A DNA stretch of 64,000 nt from Tetragonia tetragonoides (GCA_038025085.1 CM076144.1:31989501-32053500); one strand, 5' to 3'; counted from the stretch's first letter, positions 33,800-44,515 are shown. A program made the numbers and translations. The notes: generated by a model from the sequence alone, not told the origin.

Positions 33800-34711
33800 T
33801 GTTTCACCCGATTTTGAGGGGGTCGAATACTAGGAAGGAGCTAGGATCTTTGTACGAGGGTCGTGTTGCTGATTGCAACTCTGATCGACCGATCCAACCT
33901 GCACGGGACAAACAAAGGTGAACTGCCTCGGGGGGTTGACCTGAGAAGACCCCTCCGATGGTAAAGTTAGCGTGGGGTAGTACGTGAGGTACTCTAGAGA
34001 GAGAATGGTCGATTTCTGGGCGTGGGGGATGACAAATTAATGATGGTTGAAATTGATAGTTGAAGGACGCAATGTCAGGAGGGGAATGTCAGAGGTTCTG
34101 AATGTCCACTCCTCCTTGCGTCAATCAGAATGATTGTTCTTTGAGAATGGAAAAACTTACTTGATCTTGAATTCTGTGCATGTATATATAGGGCAGAAGT
34201 TAGCTAGCTTCGACGAATGAACAGTAGCCACGTACCCTCGTCTGTACGCCCCTCCCTTAGTTGGCGAGAGAGGGTTGTCACATGAGTTTTAGTACGACCC
34301 CCTGGGAAGGCTCGACGTTGGGGGCAGTATAATTGATGTCGTCATCGTTGTCCTTGATCCTTTGAGGATTGGGCGCCAAGGCAATTACCCGAATCTTTTA
34401 AGGCGTATTCGCATAGTACAGCTGCTGGCGTCACTTCAGTAATTTCGAGGCCTTTAAGGTCGATACTTTGCATTGATCGACCATTTTGACTAGCTGCAGA
34501 GATAAGTCGGCCGTTTGGTCGATGTGATTCTTCTCGGATCTAAGCAGGGTGTCGAGTGGTGCTCGAGGGGATCCTCGATTCGGGCTCCTTTGGCGTAGGA
34601 GGTCGGCGCTCTGTGAGTTGGAGGTGATCTTGACCAGGTCCTAGGCCAAAATCGCACCTTGAGAAAAAAGTGATTGTCGACTCCTCGACCATCTATATTT
34701 TTGGTACATCA
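33800..34711 (-). repeat. Right (5') LTR of element A
   Basis: 912 bp, tgtttcacccg...ttggtacatca on plus. It matches the left LTR over its full length and shows the uninterrupted site of CACTA-1. A possible TATA box on the element strand is at 34183-34190 (tatatata), about 520 bases into the LTR. Confidence 0.93.
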
Positions 34712-34716
34712 AGTTC
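34712..34716. repeat. Target-site duplication of element A, right copy (agttc)
   Basis: Identical to 11166-11170. After it, the X gene resumes. Confidence 0.9.
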
Positions 34717-35520
34717 CTTCTGTAGGATGCTGATGGAGAGGATGTGATGGACTTACCCTTACCAGATGATTGTTCAGGGGTAAGTTGCCACTCTTTTATT
34801 GATATGTTGTAGGTGCTTCTACTTTGTTGTGGACTCTGTTTTTCATTCTTTGTGTAGCTTGATCGAGGATAAACCACTTGGATGTTAAAGCTCGTTCACT
34901 TGCTGAAGAAGGGGCATTGCAAGACGACAGGACGTGGAAGGAGGTCTCGTGTTGAGATTTTGAGTGTGAGTACTCTTTACTTCTTTTTCTCAATTAAGTG
35001 GAGTGCTTAATTTAACATTCTTCTTTGCCATTTGTAGGCTTCGTTGTCTCCTCCGTCTGGGAGAGATGATCTCTATTTTTCTAGGGCTTCATCTGGATGT
35101 TGATAGACAAGCCTCTTCTAAACGGATTCCTATTAGGATGCCTTCGGCCCGTCCTACTCCTGCTAGGCCTTAGATACCTATATCTGTGCCTAGGATGTTT
35201 CCTTCAACAAGTTTTCAGCCCCCGTTGAGTGCGGGTTGGACTCAACCCTCAAGCCTCGAGTTGGGATGTTCCTCAAGCTGCACCTTCATATCAGGATGCT
35301 GCGGCTGACTTTGCTAGTAGAGCTGTGGCTGGCATTTCTAGGTTAGGCCTCAAGAGGGCTATCTCATGTATTTTCTTGATGGTAGAGGCGTTCAGTCGAG
35401 ACCCGATCGTCCTCATTATTGTCCATTTAGCACTGGAGCTTCTTTCCATTATTATGAGGGTGGGGGTGATAGTAGTGGTCATCCTCATGCTGTTAAGGAG
35501 GAGACTAACAGTAGTAGCTA
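34712..35520 (+). pseudogene. X antisense-type PMD-like gene, second part
   Basis: Directly after element A the sequence encodes DADGEDVMDLPLPDDCSG, then a gtaagt-like donor (34782). The paralog at 36488-36763 reads MADGEAVEGLPLADGCTG at the same point, which proves the two X pieces were one gene. Later blocks (34860-34965, 35040-35520) correspond to the C-terminal part of the paralogs; SWDVPQAAPSYQDAAADFAS at 35250-35320 matches WDVP...PSYQDVAMDFAS. Several stops are present. Confidence 0.75.
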
Positions 35521-35778
35521 GGGTGCTTATTGAGAGTATTGGTAGTTATACCTTGGATTTGTTTTTTTTTTGTGAATTGTTTCTGTCTTATGCACAATTT
35601 ATTATTTATGCATACTATATGACTCGATTATGCCCGTATGATCTTTAAGTATGCAGTATGATTTGCAAAAATAGAGGAATGAAATAATTTAGAGAGAAAA
35701 TGAAAGTAATGGAAAAAGTTGCAAAAAGAAAAAATTACACATATACCCCCTACAAAAAGAAAGCAAAAAGAAAAAAGG

Positions 35779-38531
35779 TGTAAGGACCTCATCACCATTG
35801 TTGTCAGCCTCATCATCAACGGACGGGCCCTGACCATAGTTCCTAGTCGAATAATGGAGAGAAGAGCTATAAATGGGCTTGTTGTTGTCAGGCCTCATGT
35901 CCCGCCTATCATATGCTGGTGCACACATGGGGGTACCTGCCGAAAATCCCGCTCCGAAGATGCTCTCTATGGCCTGACTAGCAAAGTCCATAGCCACATC
36001 CTGATACGAAGGCACAGTATAAGGCACATCCCATCCAGGGGCGTTCTCCCAACATCCAGCCGTGGGGGTAACAATAGGCCTGCTGTCAAGAGAAGGCTGG
36101 AAACCCGCAGGGGAGAACCTCTCAGGAATGTACGGCACAGAAGGTCCGGGCGCCTCATCAACAGGAGGCCTGGTCACAACTAAGGGAGGTGAACGAGCAA
36201 CAGATGGTCTGCTAGCCGAAGAGGCCCTCGCAGCAGAAGAATGTTAAGGTGCCACCGAAGACGAAGACTGAAACATCTGCAAACAATCAAGATAGAGATG
36301 TTAAGTTAAGCACTTCACTTAGCTAAACAAAGGTTGAAAGTCTACTTACATCAAGAGTCTTAGAGCGAGAACTCTTCCCCTTGCCCATCACCGGGCCATA
36401 GCCTTTCTTCAACAGGTGAATGAGCTTGAAGACTTGAGAGGTCTGCTCCCGGTTCAACTACAAAAACACAAGCACAACAGTCAGCACTCAAAGGCAAACA
36501 CAAAATACAAGAAGGGATAAAAAGGAACTTACCCCCGTACAACCGTCAGCCAAAGGCAAGCCCTCCACAGCCTCTCCATCAGCCATATGTAGAGGGAACT
36601 CCTCTACTATACGTCCCCCGCTCTCCCCGATATACCCCACCTCATTGGTCGACAAGGTCACGCTTTGGGGCTGACCCCGAGGAACTCTAGAATGGGACCT
36701 CCTGGGACCCTGACGAGCCAGGCGATCCGTCTGCGAGACACCAAAAGTCAGTATATCACACATATTGCTAAAAAGATGCAGATAAATTTCTTAACTCCGA
36801 TGTGAGGTCCGGCATCAGACGATCTAAGCAGTGACGATCTAAGTCAGTATATCACACATGGCCGTGCGGTCCAAACCAGCAATCTCCGGCATGAGAAACT
36901 CCGTGGCCGCCATACTATGAGCCACGACACCTAAGTCCCGCACGCTCAGACCGCGCTAATATAATATGGTCAGGGGAGGGTCCTCCGGAACCAAGTGACT
37001 ACCCAAGGTGGGATGAATCATCCAGGTCAAACGATCCCGCAAGTACCATGCAAAGCCAAATGGCCCCTCGAAGACCACCCGCAAGGAAGATACTCTAAAG
37101 GACTCCATCATAATATGGGGCGGAACCCTAGGAATACCATCAAAAACGGACCATGACACCTGCAGGTTACCAGTTCGTTCACACCAAATAGACCAAAAAA
37201 AATATATATGCACAAGTCAACAGCAACATACCATAGACGCGGCATGACTCTCAAAGGTAGCCTGAAAATGCTCCAAGGAGCTAAATGAGTGGTTATCTCT
37301 ACCAATCCACCGTGAACCTAGTGGGAACATCCTCAAACCAGGACGGTGAGGACCAAAAGCCGGAAAATACTCGAAGAACCACAGCTGCCATACAAGAAAA
37401 AATCGAAAGAATGAGCTTCACATTCAAAACCATATGCAAAGAAAAAAAAAAGAATATATGGGCCTACCTCCAGTATCATCCAGGGGCCTGAGATGGACGC
37501 CCTCTCACTCGTCGGCTTAGGCCTGCAAGCCCGACGACACCATCTCACCAAGGAAGCATAAGCAGAAGCACCGAAGTTGAACTCATGGACCTTAGTCAAA
37601 TCCTCTAAACATGTCAAGAAACCGACTTGACATACGCTCTTTTTCTGAGCAAAAATGGTCGACCCCAACAAGCAAGCCAGGAAAATACGGGCTCTCTGCT
37701 TCTCGGTAAGCCCCTGCTCTACTAAAGCCACCCATAACCGCAACAAAGAAACCCGATCCTTTGTCAAAAGACGCAGACACAGGTCCATAGAGCTCGAGCA
37801 ACCTGTCACTTTGTTGCCAGTAACTCACATCGTACCGAATACGACGCCCTCGAAAGGATAGACCCGTCAACAGAGTGAATTGATAAGGGGTGGGGAACAT
37901 CTCTCCTACAGGCGTGGAATCCTAGAACCTCTCTAATAGCCCCCCTAGCGATAATCCTAGAATCCTCAGAGTGACAAGCAGGGATAACAGTCAAGAAATG
38001 GTCAAAACCCGAGCCCAATACCAAATTCCTAGCTTCAACTGAAAAAGTCTCCAACATCATAGCCCAATGGGAGGTAGACCCATCAGCCTGCAACAAAACG
38101 CCAACACCCTAGCCAACAAACAAAGCTTTCTGAACACCCCATACACTACAAATACAGCTAAAATAATTCCACACAAATTATATACAGCTGACCACCAATC
38201 CAGTAAAAGTCCCCATTTGTTCGTGTGCCAAAGCACTAACAATTCATATTTTTAGTTCAAAAAAAATATATACTAAATAGAAAAAAAGAGAGTCAGAAAA
38301 CATAACAAACTCAGGGTTAGACAGATGACTCTGCCTCTCCAGTAAAAAAATACTACGGTCCCAAACCCCAGCCGGGGGCCAATCCAGTCGCGTGAATGAG
38401 TCATGATACAGTCGAGCTCCATCCGCACGACGGGTCGGAGGTGTACTAGTGGAGGGAAGCCCAATACGAAAAAGGTCGCGGTCATCCTCCACCTCACCCA
38501 TGGGACGTTTTCCTTTGTCTACGGGAGCCAT
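35779..38531 (-). pseudogene. Antisense PMD-like gene of element 2, truncated at its 3' end
   Basis: It starts at the ATG at 38531 (MAPVDKGKRPMGEVEDDRDL). Exon-like blocks: 38531-38310; 38096-37480 with VLGSGFDHFLTVIPACH, MFPTPYQFTLLTGLSFRGRR and ARIFLACLLGSTIFAQKKS; about 37385-37230; about 37165-36830; 36763-36530; and the C-terminal Pro/Ser-rich block 36270-35785 (PGWDVPYTVPSYQDVAMDFA). The donor of exon 1, ggtatg in element 1, reads gttatg here. A frameshift around 37870-37960 separates the DHF block from the LTGLSF block. The last codons before the stop seen in element 1 are replaced by unrelated sequence at the junction near 35778. Function unknown, probably inactive. Confidence 0.75.
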
Positions 38532-38824
38532 GGGAGTACAATGAAGCTTTCTCTCCCTACAAGTGGAAAATCAAAAGTTTCAGATTCGCAAGAAACAAGC
38601 ACCCATTCAACAAAGCAACCCAAAATTCAACAACTAGGCAGAAAAATAAGCAAGTTCAAGACAAAAACCGAAGAATTTGGTCAAGAATTGACTTACCTCA
38701 AGCAAGTTGAAGCACTCAACAATGGTGGGTATTCGACAATGGCTCTCAACAATTGCTCTCGGCTAAGAAGAAGAAGTGGCACTCGAAGAAGAAAAAAAAC
38801 ACACGTTGAACCACTTTTATTTGA

Positions 38825-38940
38825 CCCAAGCTGGGCGACGCTAGCGGCGCTCGCGAGAGCTGCTAGCGGCCCTCACCCGAGGCCCAGCGCAGCTAGAGGC
38901 GCTGGCTTGGGCCGCTAGCGGCCCTACAGGCCCTGCACAC
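38825..38940. repeat. Palindrome cluster upstream of the element 2 antisense gene
   Basis: It contains gacgctagcggcgctcgcg, ctgctagcggccctcaccc, cagctagaggcgctgg and an exact gccgctagcgg at 38911-38921. It lies 295-410 bases before the ATG at 38531, as in element 1. Confidence 0.78.
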
Positions 38941-39251
38941 GCAGGCCCTACTTGCTGTCCCACGATCCTTTTTCCAGTCCAAAGTTCGTTATTCCAATTC
39001 GTTCGCGGTAAATATCAGTACCAAGCACGCGGGAGCAAGACCTTTGGCCCACAAATTCAAATTCGACAGTTGGCCCATTTTACGATACCATCTATTTTCA
39101 GGTAAAACTAACCCGATTATTTTTGCAGGTCCCAGATACTGAATCCCGGATACATACTGCGACAACTTTCACCGCCCAGAGTGCCAAAATTATTTTTAAG
39201 CCCGAAAAGTCTATCGGCATTACCAAATATTTCAATGTCACAAATTTCGGG

Positions 39252-39545
39252 GTCAGTCAATGATCGCTTAAGCTATTGCGGTTAAACTGTCCTCCTGCGA
39301 GGTCACAAATTTTTGGGGTCAGTCAATGATCACTTAAGTTATTGCGGTTAAACTATCCTCCTGCGAGGTCACAAATTTTTGGGTTAGTCAATGATCGCTT
39401 AAGCTGTTGCGGTTAAACTGTCCTTCTGCGAGGTTACTTATTATGTGTCAGTCAATGATTGCTTAAATTATTGCAGTTATACTGTCCATTATTTTTATAT
39501 GTTTGAGTCAATGATTGCTTAAGCTATTGCATTTAAACTGTTCAT
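39252..39545 (+). repeat. Tandem array in the 3' UTR of element 2 (5 units)
   Basis: The units begin near 39252, 39318, 39383, 39446 and 39505, with the same gtcagtcaatgatcgctta core as in element 1. Three of the units are nearly identical, the last two more diverged, as in the array at 7081. Confidence 0.85.
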
Positions 39546-39574
39546 ATGTTTTAACCATTTTACAGCCGTCATTT

Positions 39575-39815
39575 TGATCGCGCTGTCTCGTCGACCTTTT
39601 CGTTTCTTGTACAGGGACGGAATCTTGGCATCAGCCGAGTGGTGCTTAGTCACTATTTGCTCAGAATAAAGCATTTATACTATTCACTCTCACCAGTGTT
39701 ACTTCCCATCTACAGTCGTTATTAATTGCGCTGTCTCGTCGACTTTTTCGTTTCTCGTACAGGGACGAAATCTCGACACCCGCCGAGCGGTGTTTAGTCA
39801 CTGATTGCCGAAGCA
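39575..39815 (+). repeat. Duplicated segment in the 3' UTR of element 2
   Basis: A block with gcgctgtctcgtcgac and acagggacg, ending ttagtcactatttgc, appears at about 39578-39660. It appears again, slightly diverged, at about 39728-39810 (offset near 147 bases). Element 1 has it once (about 7408-7490), so element 2 gained a copy. Confidence 0.75.
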
Positions 39816-40102
39816 CTCTACATTGATCATTCTCAAAGTATTACTAACTTTTTCATTCACTCTGAATACAGGTCCCCAGCAGACGTTTAGACCATCTACG
39901 AGCGGTGTTCTATCCTGCTACCATAACCTTTATTTTCTCTTGTGCTCACAGAGATGAAATTTTAGCATGTTACGAGCATGTCCCAACTCAGGTTTGTCTT
40001 CATATGCATACATATTGTACACTCTCACACACCATGTGCACATTAGCATCATGCATGTCGCCTTTGGAATACCTTGATCTTCGCTTTTACTCAAGCTCGA
40101 TC

Positions 40103-40116
40103 AAAGTGGGGGCTTC
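40103..40116 (+). promoter_or_regulatory. Polypurine tract of element 2
   Basis: The sequence aaagtgggggcttc lies directly before the LTR start at 40117, identical to that of element 1. Confidence 0.85.
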
Positions 40117-41399
40117 TGTAGACGCCAAAAAAGCGCCTTCAGATTTCTCCGCAAATGCCCGATGATGAAAGGAGTAATTTATAAACTTGAACGCTATTTT
40201 TGCTTTACTAGTTAAGATAAGGTCTCAGGTTTTCCTCTAAACACTCCTTTATTCCAATCCCATTCAAAAGCCCAGTTCAAGAGCTTTCCAACGACACCTG
40301 TCATGCCTCTTTCGACTCCCGGTCACCAAGTTGCGATTCAAGGGTAGAACCGTCTTTTACTGTCCAAGGGTAAAATGGTCTTTTCTTTTTTTTCGGAATA
40401 CCAAAATTCCTCTGGAAAATAAAAATAGACTGGATGTCGTCATTATAACGATATCCAGCTGGCAGCTGACAACAGCCCTGGCTGAAATTCCAGGGCCGCT
40501 AGCGGCGCTGACACAGCCTCTGGCCCGACTCTTTTTTCAAGCCCAATTCAATTTTTGGCTCCTTTTCAGCCGTCCAGCCCTACTTCTCCACGCCTATAAA
40601 TACGACCCTCCTCCCTCAGTTCAAATCAGATACAGTTGACACCCTCTATTCTCAGGAGTATTGACACTGAGCTTCTCCCTCTTTCTTCCCAATTTATTCT
40701 TGAGATCTTGTCTTCTACTATTCTTGTCAACTATAGCCTACAGTTCAGGTACTAACTCTTGAGGGCTCAAATCAAATTAATTTCTTAATTGTTTATTTTT
40801 CTAGTAGTCATAATGTAGATATCATGCTAGAGTAACACTTTTATTGCTTCCTAAATATTGTCCTTCCAAGCATGTCGAGCCGTTGTAATGCTCAACTTGT
40901 CAATCAAATGCATGTCTAAACAAGGGTTAAAATAAATGTTGTGATGCTTGTGATGAACCAATTAATAGTCTAAGTCTAGGTTGCAAAATCCGGTTTGCAT
41001 GGGAATTATGTCTTTAAATTATTAAGCAAACTTGAGTTAGTAGAGGCCGTCATAATATGGGTGAGTTGGGTGCCTAACACCTTCCCACCTCGTACCTTCA
41101 CCCCCGAACCTATTATTCTTGGGTACTCATATGTCCTATATGAGCGGGAGTCTTTCTAAAAACGTGATTAGTTCACTTATCGTGCTATTGGGTTGTCCCT
41201 TCGGATTGTCCCTTCGATAAAACGCCGATAGAAGATTTGTGACCTCTTTCATGGTTTTTATTCAATTCAAGTCTTTACAAAATCTTTTCTAACTCGATGG
41301 TCCCTTGAACTTATCTAAACCCCCAACTTACAAATTTTCTATAAGGACGTACTCCGTGGAAACCAATATTGGATTGGACGAAAATCCCGTGTCCTTACA
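40117..41399 (+). repeat. 3' LTR of element 2
   Basis: 1283 bp, TGTAGACGCC...gtccttaca. It has a TATA box at 40595-40602 and a U3 palindrome gccgctagcgg at 40495-40505. It is clearly similar to the LTRs at 7799 and 59767. Confidence 0.92.
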
Positions 41400-41623
41400 A
41401 TACCCCACCGCGAGCGTGTGTCACTGCTAACCATTACCTTTAATTTTCTTGTGTTCACAAAGATGGGATCTTAGTATCCACCGAGCGCGTTTCAGTCAAG
41501 GTTTGCCTAATTTGCTTTCATACTGTACGCACTCACACACTTATTGCACTTCAGCACGCTGCATGTCGCATTCGGAATACTTTAATCGTCGCTTTACTCA
41601 AGCTCGATTAAAGTGGGGGCTTT
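41400..41623 (+). mobile_element. 3' UTR remnant and polypurine tract of an older Tat/Ogre-like element (element 4)
   Basis: The sequence after the element 2 LTR (from ataccccaccgcgagc) is a diverged version of 7570-7798 and 39890-40116. It includes cactcacacac, the catgtcgcattcggaat phrase and a polypurine tract aaagtgggggc (41610-41620). Element 2 therefore lies inside element 4. Confidence 0.75.
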
Positions 41624-42350
41624 TGTAGACGCCAAAAAAGTATCGTCAGTCTCCTCCGCAAAAGTCCGGTGATGAAATGTGTAACTTTATATGTACCTAT
41701 TTGCTTTTTAGCTTAGATAGGTAAATAAGGTTAGAAGGTCTCCAAAGTAGCCCTTTCATTTCCTCTCCATTCAATAGCCCCTTTCAAGAGCTTTCCATCA
41801 ACACCTCTTGGGCTCCATTCCGACTCCGAGGGAAAAATCGTCTTCCTGCACCCTTAAGGGCAAATCCGTCTTTTTACATTTCAAGGGTAAAATCGTACTT
41901 TTCCCTCCAAAAAATACAGTCTCAAAATGGATCAGATACACAATTCTATATTGCTAGGTAGCTCCATAAAGGATCTCTTATCCTTTACGGTAGCCGCTAG
42001 TGGCTAAACCCTCATCCAAGAGCGGCTGCCAAGGCTTAACAGCTAATGACTAAGCTCACAACAAGACTTGGCTGCTAGCAGCTACGCCCCTTCTTAGTCA
42101 CAGCCGTTAGTGCGCCCTGTCCTTCCGTTGACAGCTCATTTCTCTGAGTTCACGTCCACGTGCACGGCTCTATCTTTTGGTAGGCCGGTACCCTACTTCC
42201 TCCACTATATAAACATCCATCCGCCTCTCATTTCAAAATGCTCAGTCTTCCCCAGAGATCCAGTTCAAAAGAACCAACCTCTTGTTCTGGTTTTCTCTAT
42301 CTACTTTTTATCTCTCCTGGAGACCTTGTTTGCTAATTGTAGGCTACCAG
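41624..42350 (+). repeat. 3' LTR of element 4, diverged and probably incomplete
   Basis: It starts tgtagacgccaaaaaagta. It shares blocks with the other Tat LTRs (gcccctttcaagagctttcc; tccgactccgag) and has a TATA-like tatataaa at 42206-42213. U3 carries gccgctagtgg (41993-42003) and gctgctagcagc. The U5 expected after about 42350 is missing; instead, sequence of the opposite orientation begins. Confidence 0.65.
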
Positions 42351-42492
42351 ATTTTTCTCCCCTTTTCCTTTGGGTTTCCGGGCAGCCTGGGAGAGCGCGG
42401 TCGTTCGGGTTTTCGTGAATCTTTGAGTGTGAATGCACATGAAGATTTCCCTTTCGTATTAGGGACATGATTAAGATTGTCGGAAGTCGCCA
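42351..42492 (-). other. Leader fragment with primer-site-like sequence, minus strand
   Basis: On minus, TGGCGACTTCCGACAATC (plus 42475-42492) follows the LTR at 42493-43670. It resembles the Ogre-type primer site seen at 61048 (tggcgacttcactgggg). A leader-like sequence continues to about 42351. The left border with the element 4 LTR is uncertain. Confidence 0.5.
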
Positions 42493-43198
42493 CCAAATTT
42501 AAGGTAATTTGGAAACCTTGGAATCAAGTCGATAGTCTAGAAAGACGTCAACTCAATTCCTGTGCACCCCAATCCCTTATGGAAAATTAACTTCATAAAT
42601 GAGTTCAGGGGCGTGAGTACGAGCTAGGAAGGTGTTAGGCACCCAAATCGCTCGTTGACCACAACGGCCCTTACTAATCGATTCAATTTAATTATTAATG
42701 CTACGGTTCCAAACAGGATTCAATTTGTCCAAATTCCTAGTTTTAACTAACGGGTTGAACAATTATTATTATTGTGACCACTTTTAACAATTTATCAAAT
42801 TAAATGCTTTTATTGCTAAAAACGATAAATATGCTAAAACCTGCAAGTTAGAAGACAAACCAATAATTCATCCACCAATCCACAAACAAAGCATAATTTA
42901 ATCATAAGAAGCAATAGATAACAAAATTAAAACATTCATTCATCCATTAATTAGGCTTAATACAAGCCCTTTTGCTCAAATCGCGTCATGCATGTACATT
43001 TCACATAAACAAAAATCGTTAGTAATAACAAGAAATATAAAAATTTATTGAAAACCCTCAGGTTGGATTACCTGGATGCTCACAATGAACTTATTGGGTT
43101 ATAATGCTTGAATTCATGCTCTTGATAAAGTATAAAGGTTTATTTTGTGGTGCTAGGGCTAACCTAAAGAAGGAGTAGAATCAAAATTTATGGTTTAA

Positions 43199-43265
<67 letters not shown>

Positions 43266-43670
43266 ATTTCCAGCCAAAAGGCCAATCTTTCAGAGAGAAT
43301 GTCCAACCTCTTCAACTGAACCCTAAGGTTTGTTTATATAGAAGATGGGGAGTTGCCAGACTATTTTTCCAAGCGGGGTCCACACGGTATTGATTGAGTT
43401 TCCTTGTTTGACCAAGGGTTGACTCATGGGTTTGGGTTCCCTTTCGGGCCCTTAGGTTCAAAGAGGCCTATCTCTCAGCTTTGGACTTCAATTGAATTAA
43501 GTCCAACTGGTTTGGATCACCTGTACAAAAGGCTTCCACTGGTTAATTCAAATGAACTGAACTAATCATAAGAGCAATTAATCTCGCAACCCAAGTTCGA
43601 GCAAAATCCAATCCATTCATCATCGAGTTTTTACAGGGACTTATCATAGACACAATTTGTGGTGTCTACA
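42493..43670 (-). repeat. Minus-strand Tat-type LTR (element 5)
   Basis: On minus it starts TGTAGACACCACAAATTGTG directly after a polypurine tract. It contains the conserved tttgggtgcctaacacctt block found in U5 of the other Tat LTRs. A (GA)n tract of about 30 units lies at 43202-43263. The left end is taken at the primer-like sequence; no clean CA terminus is seen there, so that border is approximate. Confidence 0.75.
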
Positions 43671-43690
43671 GAAGCCCCTGCTTTGGCCGA
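43671..43690 (-). promoter_or_regulatory. Polypurine tract of element 5
   Basis: On minus, ggccaaagcaggggcttc directly precedes the LTR start. It is aligned with aaagtgggggcttc of element 1, including the upstream ggaatacttt context. Confidence 0.75.
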
Positions 43691-43796
43691 GCTAGAATAG
43701 AGCAAAGGTGAAAGTATTCCTGTGCCAGTACCTGCAATAAAACAAGCAAACTGAGTGAGGTGACAATCAGTTAAAGATAAACAATCATTTTATAGT

Positions 43797-44515
43797 AATA
43801 GATTTCCCGGTATATTTGACCGAGAGTTTGACCCTATGTTGTAGGTCACACAATAAAAATCCTTCGATTATCAGTCGAACGGAGAGACCCTGTGTTGTAG
43901 GTCACACAATAAAAATATTTCATTAGAAATAAAAGAAAAGAAATACTTGATTTTTCGGTCGAAGGGAGGGACCCTATGCTGTAAGTCACACAATAATTGT
44001 TCTTCGATTATCCGTCGAAGGGGAACCCTGTGCTGTAGATTACACAATAAAAATATTTCATTAGAAATAAGATAGGTAATAAATGATAAGAAATCCTTCG
44101 ATTTTCAATCGAAGGGAGAGACCCTATGCTGTAGGTCACACAATAAACGTCCTTCGATTATCAGTCGAAGGGGAACCCTATGCTGTAGGTTACACAATAA
44201 AAGTTATTTCGTTAGAAATAAGAGTAGTGATTAAAATCCTTCAATTTTTAGTCGAAGGGTGACCCTGTGCTGTAGGTCAAACAATAAATGTCCTTCGATT
44301 TTAAGTCGAAGGGGAACCCTGTGCTGTAGGTTACACAATAAAAGTATTTCGTTAGAAATAAGATAAAAGATAAAAATCCTTCGATTTTTAGTCGAAGGGT
44401 GACCCTGTGCTGTAGGTCAAACAATAAATGTCCTTCGATTTTCAATCGAATGGGAACCCTGTGCTGTAGGTTTCACAATAAAAATATTTCGTTAGAAATA
44501 AGATGAATAATAAAT
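43797..44515 (-). repeat. Hairpin-bearing tandem array in the 3' UTR of element 5
   Basis: Alternating ~60-bp subunits form a higher-order repeat of about 120-130 bp. Each subunit holds a perfect or near-perfect hairpin such as ccttcgatt-ttc-aatcgaagg followed by gaccctgtgctgtaggtcac acaataaa-type sequence. About ten hairpins are visible, and arm changes are often compensated in the partner arm. Confidence 0.85.

Larger units (their letters stand above)
11171..34711 (-). mobile_element. Element A: complete minus-strand Tat/Retand-like Ty3/gypsy element with three nested insertions
   Basis: The paired LTRs (11171-16061 including an insert, and 33800-34711) have matching termini and a perfect agttc duplication, which proves one integration event into the X gene. 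Minus-strand order is LTR, primer site, gag, protease, RT, RNase H, second RNase H-like domain, integrase, tandem repeats, three oppositely transcribed genes, polypurine tract, LTR. By eye the first ~425 bases of the two LTRs differ at about 30 positions, so the insertion is not recent. Key catalytic residues are altered (see RT and protease), so the copy is dead. Confidence 0.92.
34712..35778 (-). mobile_element. Fragment X, right part
   Basis: It contains the end of the X gene and its 3' flank. The flank 35619-35775 (for example actcgattatgcccgt, and attacacatataccccct) matches the reverse complement of 3430-3585 of element 1, so X extends to about 35775. There it changes abruptly to element 2 sequence in the opposite orientation. 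Confidence 0.65.
35779..41399 (+). mobile_element. Element 2: 3' portion of a plus-strand Tat/Ogre-like element
   Basis: It has the same order as element 1 from the PMD-like antisense gene to the 3' LTR: gene (minus), palindromes, tandem array, polypurine tract, LTR. Everything 5' of the end of the antisense gene is missing at the junction near 35778. The right end is a normal LTR terminus at 41399, beyond which an older relative resumes, so element 2 was inserted into that relative. Confidence 0.85.

Noticed and set aside
42110..42418. 102-codon ORF in the element 4 LTR
   Set aside because: It overlaps the LTR TATA box and start region; no similarity to other frames and no conservation in sister LTRs.
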